Assembly: GCA_025331565.1 (NCBI GenBank) | Contig: JAFREQ010000015.1 | Span: forward strand, 5,642,001 to 5,706,000 | Reading direction: 5' to 3' | DNA from: Holacanthus passer | Taxonomy: Eukaryota; Chordata; Actinopteri; Pomacanthidae | DNA: 64,000 bases | Part shown: positions 1 to 13,351 of the stretch, one piece after another | Numbering within the stretch: the stretch's first letter is position 1 | How the letters are laid out: each line of letters begins with the position of its first letter | Made by a program: the position numbers and the translations under genes | The notes under the pieces: model-generated | The model's database searches: none | Told to the model about the DNA's origin: nothing | The model's input: the letters and a program-made list of their open reading frames with translations, nothing else

Positions 1-3000
1 CGAGACCTTAGACCTTATTATGAGTGAGATATGAAACATAATGTGAATAAATTAGACTATGTGAAGCAGCTCGCAAGGGTTTGATTTCAACACACTGTGG
101 AGACAGACATTAATTTTACAGCTCATGTGGGAGAGTCAGAGTCTCTTCACGGAATAAATATACAGTTCAAGAAGTTCCAATGTTCATCCTCATACGATGT
201 ATAAGGTTATACTACATCAGGAAAAGGCGAAAGGTTATTGAAATGAATTCTTGTGGAAGCAGTGTGAGTTATAGTTTCACTGTCTCATGAAGGATCGGGC
301 ATTTATAGATTAATTTCTATTTTATAAATGAAAAATAATTCAGTGTGCTCCCTGTATGAACCCTATCTGATCACTATCCCTCAGTCTTGCCAGGACTTGC
401 CTCTTAGGTGTATTAGTTGTATTAAAATCAACTAATCTATGGCAGAGAGCCACCAGTATTATCAGTACTGTAATAAGTCCAATTGCATGACTATCTTTAT
501 TGTTGTTCTATCTTCAGATTAGAGCGTTTCAAAGTACATGCAGATATGATCTAACCAGGACATTTGAAGCACATCTCTGGATAGGTTGTAGCTCAGTACA
601 GATAATTGCTGTGTTATTGCATATGATAGCATACTGTCACTCCAAATTATAACGTCCATATGGATGCATGTAACTGAGGTTCAAGAAGAGTTACATCCAC
701 TCATGGGTATGTTTAAGATTAAGGAGAAGTAGACTTACAGTACATTTGTCATCCCTGGAAAAGTAATTCACCCACTAACATGAAATGTGCCGTGAAATCA
801 CAGACAAGCTGCTGAATTCTCCTTCAATCACGTTGTCACACTTGCACATAGACGAGTGAAAACCAAGTCCATCACAAATGATCTAATTTCCTTGACAAGG
901 ACGTGTGAAATTGAAAAGGTACGTGTTGAAAATACAAAGTTGAGCTGTGCAAAGAGACCTGGTGGGTAAAGAAAGGGTACAGCTATTGAGATGAACCCAG
1001 ATATACCTGAAAAATAGATCCATAGGACAGATAAGAAACGGAGAGTGTGCTCTAAGTGTACAGTGTTATCACTCCACCAGCCGTGACATTCATGTTGGAT
1101 GGCTCTTATCTGGAGCTCAGTGATAACTCGAATGTGCACAAAAGTATTTAATACGCGCAGCTTGTGGGAAATTCCCAAAGAGAAATGAAAGTGTACTGTG
1201 TGGAGTGAAGCTGGTTGCTCAGGGTTGCACTTTTTAACTGTTAAATCCCTTAATTGGACAATAGTAAATGAAGATTACACACACTCAATATGGTGGCAGC
1301 TCAGCACCTGTTTGCTTTTCCTGTCATTCTTTAACATCATAAACACGAGATAACGACCTCCCTGTCCACATGTTTGTCTGTAACCTCAGACAAGTGGTTT
1401 GCTGACTGCAGGACTTGCGTAGAATTTGAATATACAACTGGGAAATTTTCACTTAGGTCTTTGGTCAGCTCTCACATTTCCTAAAAGAGCTTGGCCTGTA
1501 GTGACCCCATTACTCATTTTAAGTCTAAATTCAGGTCAGTTTCTGCAGTGTTCTTCAGGGAAAGGGTGTAAATATATCATCCATGTCACCTATAAATATG
1601 TCATCAGTATAACAACCAGTATTTAAAGTATGCCCAATGTATAGTGGTGTAATATATCATATTAAGATGAATAATCTAATCCTTTGATTGATTTTAGTCC
1701 TCATCAGGTTTTCTCTTCTTCTTCTTCTTCATAAAATTAACTTTAGGAGCCAATTCTATGCTTTTCTAAAACCTTTAGTGACGAGTGAAAGGAGCAGATC
1801 TCTCCTCTTTTGGTGTTTGCAAAAGCTTGTTGTCACTTGAAGCAGCAGCGCGACAGTCAACATCCTACAGAGGGGGAGCTTCAAGGAGACACCAGCTGTA
1901 CAAAAAATCTAGAAAATGTTGTGCCATAAAACAGGCACTATTTTTGATGTAAAGTAATCAGCGCTCATCTCTTCTTGATTGAATGGAAACAGACTGTATG
2001 TGCACCAAGCATCACTGTTTTAGTAGGTCAACGTGACAGAATGCACGATGCTACTGTAGTGAAATGAAAAATATCAGTATTAGTTGATATGACTGTGGAA
2101 ATTATTGGTTTGTGGCTCTCACCAGAAACTTTAATATCTTGGCTCCTTTGTGTTCAAAAAGAGAGAAGAATAAACTTTTTTTACAGCCTTTTCCATCTAA
2201 AATTTAATTTAGTTTGTGTGTCATCGCTGAGATTTGGGGAACACAACAGATAGTACAACTTTCTAATAAGCCATACTTTATAGAAGGTTGTAATAAATAG
2301 TTTTTTGTGGTTAAAAAGTATTCATGTTTTTCAGATCAATAAATGTGTATTAATTCCATATTTGAGGTTGGCCAGTTCTGAAAAATCCATTTTGCGAGTG
2401 TATATCCCCCTCCAGCATACAGTAGCTGGCTTTGTCATTTTAAATTCATCAGGACAGTTTCTTGCCTTCTGGAAAATAACTGGAAATCATGTGGACTAAA
2501 ATTCAATTTCTTGACAAAGTCCAGCTGTCAAAAAGATAAATCCATTAAAAATCAAGTCAACCACAATTTTTGCAACATACGTTTTTGATTTTCTCCTGCA
2601 GGTTTCAAGTCTTGTCTGTTGTGATAAAAAAATGTGCTCTTCCACAACAATAAAGCATCATGTCACGTACACTGACAGGTATCTGCTCTCATGAGGGCCT
2701 ATTATGTGCCTGTTATGGTACATCTGTGAGGAATATGTTTTTCAGTGTTATATTTCTCCTCTGAGTGCACTGAATCGAGGGACAGGAAACAACCATTATC
2801 CTCCACATACACATGTGTATATGTTTATATTAACACCATCACAAAAGCAACACCTGCTTTACTCTACTTCTCCTCATTCTCATTTCAAATGTCAGGTTCT
2901 CTAACCACCATGACTTGTTTTGTCCTGCTCTGCCCTCAGCTGGTGGAGACCTGCTACAACATCCTGAACCAGTGCAGCCTCTGCTTTGTCTACATAGGGC

Positions 3001-4090
3001 TCATATTTGAGAAAAGAAAACGAGAGCTGCAAACCATATTTTTTTAAAGGCAATGACAAATCCAAGAGCGCTGGTGGTGTGTTAGACCTTTCTTGACTAT
3101 TTTCACCCAGTAAAATGTTATCAACACAAGATCTTCTTCACAAGACATGCAGCAATATAAAGTATGGCAAAATACAACCAAGTAGCATTAGTACAGAAGT
3201 ACAGAAACATGTCTTTGTATTTGTATATAATTCAGATTGTGTTATAGGACTTAGAACATATTTCAGGACCTGTAATGTTTGCATTCAGTTTAAATTGAAC
3301 CCAGCCTTTACAGCCGAGTCTGACCTGCAGAGTTGAGCCTGAAAAGCTAAGTCTGACATACAAAAATAACCAGTATATAGAGGATAAATTATTCCTCTGG
3401 CTCCAAGGTTTTTGGCAGTAGGAGGGTGAGGAATTCAAAAAAGCTGTTTGTCTCTCCATTGTCTACACATAACTGAACTTTATGAAATCTGATTCTCCTC
3501 TAAAAGACAAACAGAAGAAAAGAGGGGTTTCAGATAAAAAACAATATATTAGGCAAACAGAGGTCATGTTATTCCTCCTTTTATTCTCTGCAGAGAGAAG
3601 CTTTACAGGGAGAGCGTAACATGTTGGAAAAGAGTAGTCGCATCTCACCTGTAGAAGTTTCATCCGATCAAGAGAAGGCCAGAGATAGAGCCCATAATTA
3701 CCTATGAGAAACTTTAAGATGTTCCTCCTACCTGTCCACTGGTGGGGACATATATTATACTATATTATATTCCTATATTTTAGCTGCTGCACTGTTCTGA
3801 TTAGATTCTGATTTTTTTTTATACATACTTTTTAAACACATCACACAATGCTGGAGGGAGCCTGAGATCTAAGAATTTAACTGCCAAAGAGGAAAGAAGT
3901 AATTGTTGTGCATCTGCAAGCAAAGCATTACTTTAGCTGCATAGATGCATCACAACTTTCTGCAGGCTGATGCTTCTTACTGGTTCACCCCTGCCTCTCA
4001 GGTCACTCACTGATAACCTAGCACCTAACAGAGTCTTATGAAGCCAGCAGCTGGCACACAGCCACAGAAATCTGATATAACGCCAGGCTG
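1..4090. other. Upstream intergenic DNA, mostly without recognisable content
   Basis: This AT-rich stretch precedes the eef2 promoter. Its open frames are short, lack family resemblance and show no coherent splice chain, apart from the exon-like segment at 2939-3046 listed separately. No tRNA, rRNA or clear transposon ends were seen. It could hold distal regulatory DNA or the 3' part of an undetected neighbouring gene. Confidence 0.5.
2939..3046 (+). other. Orphan exon-like segment, unidentified
   Basis: A good acceptor (pyrimidine-rich, ending ccctcag) is followed by an open frame. It begins Leu-Val-Glu-Thr-Cys-Tyr-Asn-Ile-Leu-Asn-Gln and runs about 35 codons to a TAA. The first 20 codons mostly end in G or C, unlike the AT-rich surroundings and like the real exons of this window. 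I do not recognise the peptide and found no partner exon upstream. It may be the last exon of a gene whose other exons lie left of the window, a decayed gene fragment, or chance. Confidence 0.2.
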
Positions 4091-4097
4091 TCGAGCA

Positions 4098-4116
4098 GCA
4101 GCGCCCCCTGCTGTCG
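4098..4116. promoter_or_regulatory. CTCF-like site at the eef2 promoter
   Basis: The core GCGCCCCCTGCTG matches the reverse complement of the vertebrate CTCF consensus (a CAGGGGGCGC-type core). It lies about 75 bp before the presumed eef2 start. This is a motif match only. Confidence 0.4.
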
Positions 4117-4147
4117 CCTCCTCCGCCCTGCACCGCTACACGGCAGC

Positions 4148-4174
4148 CGCAGCAGCAGCAGCAGCAGCAGCAGC
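4148..4174 (+). repeat. (GCA)n trinucleotide repeat
   Basis: About nine GCA/CAG units lie immediately before the presumed eef2 transcription start. They are probably promoter or extreme 5'UTR sequence rather than coding. Confidence 0.85.
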
Positions 4175-4175
4175 G

Positions 4176-4267
4176 TCTCTCCTGTCAGCGCCGGGACTGC
4201 CTGTCCTCAGAGGCAGTGTTTACAGCAATAACCCGTCTCACACGAAGACCGACGACCTGCAGACAAC
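4176..4267 (+). promoter_or_regulatory. Presumed eef2 5'UTR with TOP-like start
   Basis: The pyrimidine run CTCTCCT at 4177-4183 sits about 90 nt before the eef2 ATG. Vertebrate EEF2 transcripts belong to the 5'-terminal oligopyrimidine class controlled by mTOR-LARP1, and this run is the best candidate for such a start. The exact start is inferred. No in-frame upstream ATG is seen in this leader. Confidence 0.45.
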
Positions 4268-6915
4268 ATGGTGAGTGGACACACGCTCAGACGATGGTGC
4301 GTTTCACCTGTTTGCAGCAGGTGAAATGGAGGCTGTCACCGAATAACCTTCATGTTTAGTTATAAAGGCTCGGCTGCAACAAGCTGCTTTGTCAGGTGTG
4401 TGTGTGTGTGATGGATCCGATGCCTGGTGCTGTTGTGTAATCTACATGCATGTCCTGTGTGTGATCATGCACAAGCTACGCAGCAGCCGGTTGATAGAGC
4501 TGCAGGGCTGTGGCCTTTTTTTCTGCACGGCCTCCCTGTGACGACCGGAGCAAAGCCTTTAATATGAGGCTGTCGCAGGGCTGCAGAAATACCCTGTTAA
4601 TACGCCGTGTGGGACACAGATCCTCACACCTCTAACGCAAGTGTGGTGGATCCCGTTATTGCTAAAATGCTCGATTGGGATCTCATCATGAAAGATTGCG
4701 TCATAACATAGTTCATGTAACAGGCGACCAAAATATATTATTACATACAGGCCCATATAAAGAGCTGCCTCTTATTTGAATGCTTATAATGATAGATGGT
4801 GATTCATAATGGCTTATAGTGGATTATTAGTGTGACATAAGAGGTTTTTATTGTCTCAGTGAATGTGTGGACATCCCACATTTTCTATAATTAATATGAA
4901 GGCTGAATGTATTTAACATGTTAGTAATTGGGTTAATAAGGGCTTGATCTTTGTTTTATTCATATTAACATGGGAATTCATAACACTGAGGCCCACATAG
5001 GCCAGCAGTCAAAATGGCCATACTTGCCCAGCACAGTATGGGACAAACATCTCTTTAAAAGCCTTCATCACCTAAAAAAAAAAAATCTTATTATTAATAG
5101 CTTTATTACTGAATTGTAGGCCTCATTGTTATTTATTTGTGTTCTTAGAATTTTTTCTTAAACTTTAACATAAGGGCAGACTAAATTTTTTTTATTGGTC
5201 TGTTAATGATTAATTTCAGCATTATTCTCTTCTATGTACATTTCACCTTAATATCAAGACTTTAAGGGGAATTTAGGGTATGAAATTAAGACATCCTGTT
5301 CCCTCGTGATTGTGAAATAGCACAGCTCGGTCCATTCAGCTGCAGCATGAGTGGTGACTCAGGAATTCCTGATTTTTTGCTTGGTTAGAAACCAGAAGGT
5401 AAAGTCTTCATGCCCACACTCTTTCCTCCCAGTCAGGCAGATGGATTCAGTTTCCAACATATCTTTCTTTTAATAACTCTACTTGGAATGAGATCTGGTA
5501 GTGGACATCAATAAATAGACATGTGTGATGAATAAAATGAACCTCTGCTGGTTGTTAATGGATGAATGTAACCTCCCCTGCACTTAACCCCACCACCAGG
5601 TGAACTTCACTGTGGATCAGATCCGGGCCATCATGGACAAGAAGTCCAACATCAGGAACATGTCTGTGATCGCCCACGTGGATCATGGGAAGTCCACGCT
5701 GACTGACTCGCTGGTGTCCAAAGCAGGGATCATTGCTTCATCCCGTGCTGGAGAGACCCGCTTCACAGACACGCGTAAAGATGAGCAGGAGCGCTGCATC
5801 ACCATCAAATCAACGTATGTGGGTCAGAAAAGTTGGTTTGGAAACAGCTCTGGGATTTTTGTGCAACATATTAAAGGTTGTGAAAACTTGAGTATTTCAC
5901 TATTACAGTAAATATTCATGACTAAATCAACAAATATGGGGGAAGACACAAACAACCCCACTTCCACAAAAATTGGGATTAAAACAGATTGCAATCATTT
6001 GAAAATGAACTGTGCACTTAGGTATTATTTAATTTTAATTACAGTTTAACCCTCAAAAACACAGCTTATCTGCTTCTTCATGACTACGTGGGTGTGGTTT
6101 GATAAGATTGATTGACAACATAAGGTCACAACCCCACAACTGTCATCAGATTTCGATTCAAATGTGTCCAAATCCTGATTGGTGCACTGAAATTACATCA
6201 CTTTTTTTCCCCAACTGAGCCCCGCCCACATTGCACAACTATGACCTCAGCTTAGAAATCTCTCAATGGAAATAACCAAAATGCTTCTAACACCACATCA
6301 TTCATAATAAGATGCTGATTGAAAAAAAAGTTTTTCAGGGCCTTTAAATTTCAAATGTTTTGTTCCAGTCGATTGCAGAGCATCACTTACCTGACTTTAC
6401 AGGACTTGCTTTATTTGCAGATTGTTAGCAGAATCTTACTTCTCATTTAAAGTCCCATTTTTAGCATCCTTATGATTTTTTAGTTCTTTCATTTAAAATA
6501 TTTGTCTGGTTCCACTAAATGCACCAGCACTGGCACTGATTTACATCACTAAATATTTACTGAAATTATTCCAATGATGCCAGTTTTTAGCACTCAAATT
6601 TTAATCCATCCTCTACTTTTATATTGATTTTAATGACGAAGTGGTTCAACAGTGAACAAGTCTGCGGTCTTTTCCTGTTCCCTCTGTTATTCAGGGCCAT
6701 CTCTATGTACTACGAGCTTGGAGAAAACGACCTGGCATTTATCAAGCAGAGTAAAGACGGAAACGGCTTCCTCATCAACCTGATTGATTCTCCGGGTCAC
6801 GTTGACTTCTCCTCGGAGGTCACTGCTGCCCTCAGGGTCACTGACGGAGCCCTGGTGGTGGTGGACTGTGTCTCAGGTAATTACGCCATGGCTGACTCCC
6901 TCCCCACCCCATCCT

Positions 6916-6972
<57 letters not shown>

Positions 6973-9900
6973 ATACACACTCTTGCTTTTCCCCCAGGCT
7001 CACCTGTTTATTTTCTCTGACAGGTGTGTGTGTGCAGACTGAGACCGTGCTACGGCAAGCCATTGCTGAGCGCATCAAGCCGGTTCTGATGATGAACAAG
7101 ATGGACCGGGCTCTGCTTGAGCTGCAGCTGGAGACAGATGAGCTCTTCCAGACCTTTCAGCGTATCGTGGAGAATGTCAATGTCATTATCTCCACCTACG
7201 GAGAGGACGAGGGGGGACCCATGGGGAACATCATGGTGAGGCAGAGGCTCAAAAAACACACAAACATGCTAAAATGTCTGGAAAATGTTCCAATACATTT
7301 ACTGTAGCTGTGATTTCAAAGAATACTGGACTTTTTTATTCCCCTCAGATTGACCCTGTTATTGGTACAGTCGGGTTCGGCTCTGGCCTCCACGGCTGGG
7401 CTTTCACCTTGAAGCAGTTTGCTGAGATGTATGTGGCTAAGTTCACAAAAGGTGACACTCAGCTGGGAGCAGCCGAGAGGTGTAAGAAAGTGGAGGACAT
7501 GATGAAGAAACTGTGGGGAGACAGGTAAACATGATGCCATATCCAGACAGAGACACATGCTTCACATAATTTGAAAGAACAACTGAACATGGTGTTGAAA
7601 AGCAGCCTGGTTCACCCACCATCACTGCTATCTGTTACCACACATACTGGTGATGTCACCATGTACAGACCACACCCTGGAGTACACTTCTACATCACTC
7701 CAGCAAAAGCACCACAAAAGAGTTTCAGCTGGTGTTCAGTTGCTCTTTTTCTTGCACACACCATTAAGTTGTAATGATTTTTTTACTGGCATATGTTGCA
7801 CAATTAAAGCATGATTATGAGCTAGATGAGTTGAGTGCCATGATGTTATGTCATAATTTCTATGCACAGATATTTTGACCCAAATGCCGGCAAGTTCAGT
7901 AAGACTGCCGTCGGTCCTGATGGCCAGAAGCTTCCCCGCACCTTCTGCCAGCTCGTTCTGGACCCCATCTTTAAGGTGAATGGAGAAAAGTGACATGAAC
8001 CTATAATTTCTGTCAATTAAGTCAGGACTTATTTTTTCTGATGACATCATATGTCACTGTATTTGTTAAAAATGTATTTAAAGTTCCTACATGTAGGATG
8101 TGAACATTTCTGACCTTTGCACCTCCTAGTGGTAGCACCAAAAAACATGCAACAGCATACAACCTGCAGGACACAGACTGCATCCATTTTTGCCAGTATT
8201 GTCTAATTTCTCTGCAAACAAAAACTTAGGCCAGAATAATCAATGAAATTATTGTTGATGTGAATGAAAGAACACATAAAATTTCACACATAGGGGCTCT
8301 AAGAAATACTTAAGGATGATTTTAAGCTCCATTTTGAGTTTTTGCCCTCTCTCACCGTCCTCCAAGGTGTTTGATGCCATCATGAATTTCAAGAAGGACG
8401 AGACAGCCAAACTAATTGAGAAGCTGGACGTCAAACTGGACTCAGAGGACAAGGAGAAAGAGGGGAAGCCCCTGCTGAAGGCTGTGATGCGTCGCTGGCT
8501 GCCTGCCGGAGAGGCCCTGCTCCAGATGATCACCATCCACCTGCCCTCCCCCGTCACTGCACAGAAATACCGCTGTGAGCTGCTTTATGAAGGGCCAGGA
8601 GACGATGAGGCTGCCATGGGTCAGTGGAACATTTTCACAGCACCACACAGCCCCACCTTTCCAGAGAAGTCATCATTGCATATGGAGCGTTCTGATGATG
8701 TGGTTTCATTAAATAATTACCTAATTTATAAGCTTTATTTTGGCTATATTATATTCAGGCCTTACCATCTCTACTGTCTTCTTAGGCATTAAGAACTGCG
8801 ATCCAAAGGCTCCTCTGATGATGTACATTTCCAAGATGGTCCCAACCAGCGACAAGGGTCGTTTCTACGCCTTCGGCCGTGTGTTCTCCGGCTGTGTGTC
8901 CACTGGCCTGAAGGTGCGCATCATGGGGCCAAACTTTGCCCCTGGCAAGAAGGAGGACCTTTACATCAAACCCATCCAGAGGTGAGCATGTTTATGTACA
9001 AACCACTACGCAAAGGCCTCAGATGTTAAAAATTAATACTTCTCATGTTTTGTTTTCATGTATTTGTTGGCAACTTTTTATAACCTTGCCCTCTTTCCCA
9101 CCATCCAGGACCATTCTGATGATGGGTCGGTATGTGGAGCCTATTGAAGATGTCCCATGTGGCAACATCGTGGGTCTCGTTGGAGTAGACCAGTTCCTGG
9201 TTAAGACAGGGACCATTACGACCTATGAACATGTACCATATTGCCTTTTATTGTTGTTCAAATACTAGTGCACCACACAATGGATGATGTTATTTATACT
9301 GAGTTATTTCTTATTGTTGGCATAATTTGACAACACAAAAAGAACAAATATTTTAGCTTGGTGACTATGGCTCCGTCTGCAGGCCCACAACATGAGGGTG
9401 ATGAAGTTCAGCGTGAGCCCTGTGGTCAGAGTTGCCGTGGAGGCCAAGAACCCCGCTGACCTGCCCAAGCTGGTGGAGGGGCTGAAGCGTCTGGCCAAGT
9501 CTGACCCCATGGTGCAGTGCATCATTGAGGAGTCTGGGGAGCACATCATCGCTGGAGCGGGAGAGCTGCACCTGGAGATCTGCCTGAAGGACCTGGAGGA
9601 GGACCACGCCTGCATTCCACTGAAGGTGAGACAAGGAGAACAGAGGAACAGAGATTTTTCTATAAGATGCTGACTAAGTGCTGGGCAGGTCTCTGTTGTA
9701 AAGCTAAATTATTATTTTTTCTCCGCCTTATTCTCTTTCTAGAAATCAGACCCAGTTGTGTCATACAGAGAGACCGTGATGGAAGAATCAGACCAGATGT
9801 GTCTGTCCAAGTCCCCCAACAAGCACAATCGTTTGTTCATGAAGTCCCGTCCCTTCCCCGACGGCCTGGCTGAAGACATCGAGAAGGGGGACGTCACCGC

Positions 9901-11364
9901 TCGGCAGGAGCTCAAGGCTCGTGCACGTTACCTCGCTGACAAGTATGAGTGGGAGGTGACAGAAGCCAGAAAGATCTGGTGCTTCGGTCCAGACGGAACC
10001 GGGGCCAACCTGCTGATAGACATGACAAAGGGGGTCCAGTACCTCAACGAGATCAAGGACAGTGTGGTGGCTGGTTTCCAGTGGGCGACTAAAGAGGTGG
10101 GCAGCAGTCAACTGTGATTGCAAGCACATTCTAAATTAGTAGGTCTGTGTAATCATTGTTCAGGTTTTCTGATTTGCATGTCTGATATTTTATATATGTG
10201 CATATAAAATATATTCAGTGTATGTACTTGTATACTCCTGAGAGTAAGCTTCGAGTCTCTGTCTCCATCCTGCAGGGTGCTCTATGTGAGGAGAACATGC
10301 GTGCAATCCGCTTTGACATTCATGACGTGACACTGCACGCGGACGCCATCCACCGTGGTGGAGGACAGATTATTCCCACAGCTCGTAGGGTCCTGTACGC
10401 CTGCCAGCTCACCGCTCAGCCACGACTCATGGAGCCTGTATACCTGGTGGAGATACAGGTGTGTGTGGAGGCTTTACAGTTTTACAGAAATGATTTCCAA
10501 GTTTTCACACTGCATGTCTGACTACTGTGCCTCTTGTCTGTGCAGTGCCCGGAGCAGGTGGTCGGCGGGATCTACGGCGTGTTGAACAGGAAACGAGGTC
10601 ACGTGTTTGAGGAATCCCAAGTGATGGGCACTCCCATGTTCGTGGTGAAAGCCTACCTCCCTGTCAATGAGTCCTTTGGTGGGTTTGTGTGATAAATGTT
10701 GTATGAATCTTCTAGATTTACAATAGTTTCACCCAAATGTACAGTATATGTAGTTCACTTTATTTATTTATTAATATGGGAAGACTTCATATTCAACTTA
10801 AATTTAAAAGCTGTGGGTGAAGGAGAGATTACTAGAAAGGTCTAAAGATTCAATTTTGATCTCTGATGAGTCTGTACCTGAAGATACATATTGTTTTTAA
10901 TTTATAAAGGCTGAAAATTATGTGAAGCTCTTCTACACCTCAGCTATGCAAATTTTTAAAAGGGTGGATGAAAATTAGAGGTTGTCCATAGGAAATTTTA
11001 CAGAGGGCACTAAACTACTTTGTGCCGTAAAGATAAAAATATGTTTACTAATTCCATTTTAATAATAATTTTATAATAAACTATAATAATAATATATTTT
11101 CATAGATTATCATTACGATCAGTGTCACGGGGAGTTAGACATTAATGTCCTTACTCTTTATTCCCTCCAGGGTTCACAGCTGACCTGCGCAGCAACACTG
11201 GAGGCCAGGCCTTTCCTCAGTGTGTGTTTGACCACTGGCAGATCCTCCAGGGAGACCCCAATGACCCCGCCAGCAGACCCTTCCAGGTTGTCGCTGAAAT
11301 TAGGAAACGTAAAGGTCTGAAAGAGGGCATTCCTGCTCTAGACAACTACTTGGACAAACTGTAA
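4268..11364 (+). CDS. eef2: Eukaryotic translation elongation factor 2 (eEF2)
   Basis: GTPase that moves the ribosome one codon along during translation elongation in the cytosol. Coding exons: 4268-4270 (only the ATG), 5600-5814, 6695-6876, 7024-7235, 7349-7524, 7870-7975, 8367-8619, 8786-8981, 9109-9232, 9383-9625, 9743-10096, 10276-10458, 10546-10678 and 11171-11364. They total 2574 nt, giving 857 aa against 858 in human. The missing residue falls in a variable loop (FTKGDTQ, exon 5). The P-loop AHVDHGKS is at 26-33, DSPGH and NKMD follow, the eEF2-kinase target Thr57 is in TRFTDTR, and the diphthamide His is about residue 714 in LHADAIHRGGGQ. All functional residues are intact. Teleosts can carry more than one eef2 copy, and I cannot say which this is. 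Exons are GC-rich and introns AT-rich. Confidence 0.98.
6918..6966 (+). repeat. (CA)n microsatellite in eef2 intron 3
   Basis: About 24 CA units fill the middle of a 147-bp intron, close to both splice sites. Length variation here could matter for splicing. Confidence 0.95.
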
Positions 11365-11825
11365 ACACTGACCCCGGATTATTAAATACCAAAACAATCT
11401 CTAAACCCTACCCCATGGGCACTTTAAAATCTTTGCACAGGCTTAAAGATACATCGCACAAATTCTTTTGACTTTCAGTCCGGAACAGAAACAAAGCTTA
11501 AGCTTTTGTTGTAGGCTAGTGGAAGCAACAATGCTTTTTTTCATTTCACAGCTACAGTACACCAAGTGCCTAGGGTGAGGGTTTTGGGGAACAATTGGAT
11601 TAAAGCAGTTGTATCTCTTGTTTCTTCTATTCCTCCACATCATCCTCTTCCCCTCCCCTCCTATCATCTGCCAGGATGGGCCTGTACAGTGCACTGTGAT
11701 ACTGCTGCAATAATGCATATTTAAATGGATCATGGCCAGATTAAACCATGAAAACCACAATAAAGTGTTACAGAAGTCAGACTACCTGGATTGGACCTTT
11801 GTTCAGTGGATATAGTTAATAAAAA
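11365..11825 (+). terminator. eef2 3'UTR with polyadenylation signals
   Basis: AATAAA occurs at 11759-11764 and again at 11818-11823, about 395 and 455 nt after the stop codon. Either would give a compact 3'UTR, as expected for an abundant housekeeping mRNA. Confidence 0.7.
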
Positions 11826-12465
11826 CATTCAACTCATGATGAAAATGTGACTCCTGGAATTCTGTTATTTCACTAGTGGGCTTATGGGAACAGTTTGACA
11901 TTTTGAAGAGATACACCACCTCTGTCTGACAATTAGCGGTTTTAGGGTTCAAATAGTTGGGAAGAATATGCAGCTACTGTTTAGGTTCTTTAGGTATAAC
12001 CAAGAAATTGAAAAACAAGCATTCATCATCGGCCTTATAATTATCTTAGCTCAGTTCCATATACACACTGTAAATGTAAATTTGCCAACACAAAGCCTGT
12101 TTTGTTTTTCATAAGGAATAACCACTACTTAGAGACCGTTAAATTGTGCACTAATAAAGTTGTTAAGGCTGTAGAGTATCGCTTTTAATGTCTTTATTTA
12201 ATCTCTTGTTGTTAAAGTTTTATTATTATTTAATTAATATTCTTGCTAATTTTACTGTGAACTTCCCTGTGGCATTTTGTTCCCAGGATTGTACTTAATT
12301 AGATAAAGAATGGAAAATAAATAAATAGTCTATAACATAACCCCTATTAATTAGCGAGGTTTAGAGGTGCTGGTAGCAGTTTTGGACAGACTACTAACTC
12401 TCTGCAAGGAAGTGAAGCATTAGTCCGGGGTGGGTTCTTTTCCAAAGAAACAAGCACCACGATTC
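11826..12465. other. Intergenic spacer between convergent eef2 and btbd2
   Basis: AT-rich sequence without open frames of note, bounded by the eef2 poly(A) signals on the left and the presumed btbd2 poly(A) signal on the right. I see nothing else in it. Confidence 0.5.
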
Positions 12466-12478
12466 ATTTTCCTCACTC

Positions 12479-12484
12479 TTTAAT
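12479..12484 (-). terminator. Presumed btbd2 polyadenylation signal (ATTAAA)
   Basis: TTTAAT on the + strand reads ATTAAA on the - strand, 868 nt past the btbd2 stop. No canonical AATAAA on the - strand was noticed between here and 13352, so this is the best candidate. Confidence 0.4.
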
Positions 12485-13351
12485 AGTTATTTCAAGTTAC
12501 ATATATAATGTTAATAAATGCCACTTTAATATACAACGCTTTGACTTCCGCACCAAGAGGGAAAGCTCTTCCGCCCACACTTTTTAAAACAAAATTCAAA
12601 AGAAACATATCTGAAGAGTTAGTGTGCATCCATAGTACAACCAACTACCAAGTAACTACCAAGCAAGGACACAAGATATCACAGATTGTACTGTATGTAG
12701 AAACCCGAAAATTGCTTATCATGTTGCTAAGATTAATATGACGTTTGGTTCAAATTCGCCAAGAGTTCATAAAGCCTATGAGATCTAGGAGTCTATGGAA
12801 GTCGCTGCTGATGTGGAATTGAGTGAAATGCTGGTCTGTACTGAACCGCGATGAGGAACTTGTCTTGGCAAATATGACAAACTGTACATTCATACAGTTG
12901 CGACTCTCCTTTGCGCTAACGCTGCGGAGTACAGGAAGGGGAATTGTACAGCTTAAGTAGAATTCAGTGTCAAGCCTTATGCTGTCAATCCACAGTGGTG
13001 ACGTTGATACTGTGAATAATCTGAGAGGCTCCTCCCTCCCTCTCTCCTCCCCTTGTGGAGCTGGTTACAGTCATGTTTGATTCAGAAGCTGACATCACTA
13101 CAACACAAGGGGATATCGGAAGTTGCTGAAAAAGAGAGAGACAGCATCTCAAATGACAAGCTATGCCCCATGTAGTGACCTACACCGCTTTACGGCTATT
13201 TGACCTCCCATGTGGTCGACAGTAGTGCACTATATGGAGGGACCAGTATGATGTCTGAGATATTAGTCCCCAGTACGGCTGCTGAGGCGTGGCCCCGCGC
13301 TGGTGTCAGGTTGTCACATTTGATGGAAGATCGTTTCTATGTCAGAGGTGA

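Noticed and set aside
6784..7020. Frames encoding His-Thr or Cys-Val repeats
   Set aside because: They are translations of the (CA)n microsatellite in eef2 intron 3; similar products at 19534, 48249 and 50962 have the same cause.
8036..8113. Possible C/D box snoRNA in eef2 intron 6 (TGATGA ... CTGA)
   Set aside because: Human EEF2 hosts SNORD37, so introns were checked, but here the C-box lacks the leading purine, no convincing terminal stem was seen, and I could not match an rRNA guide.
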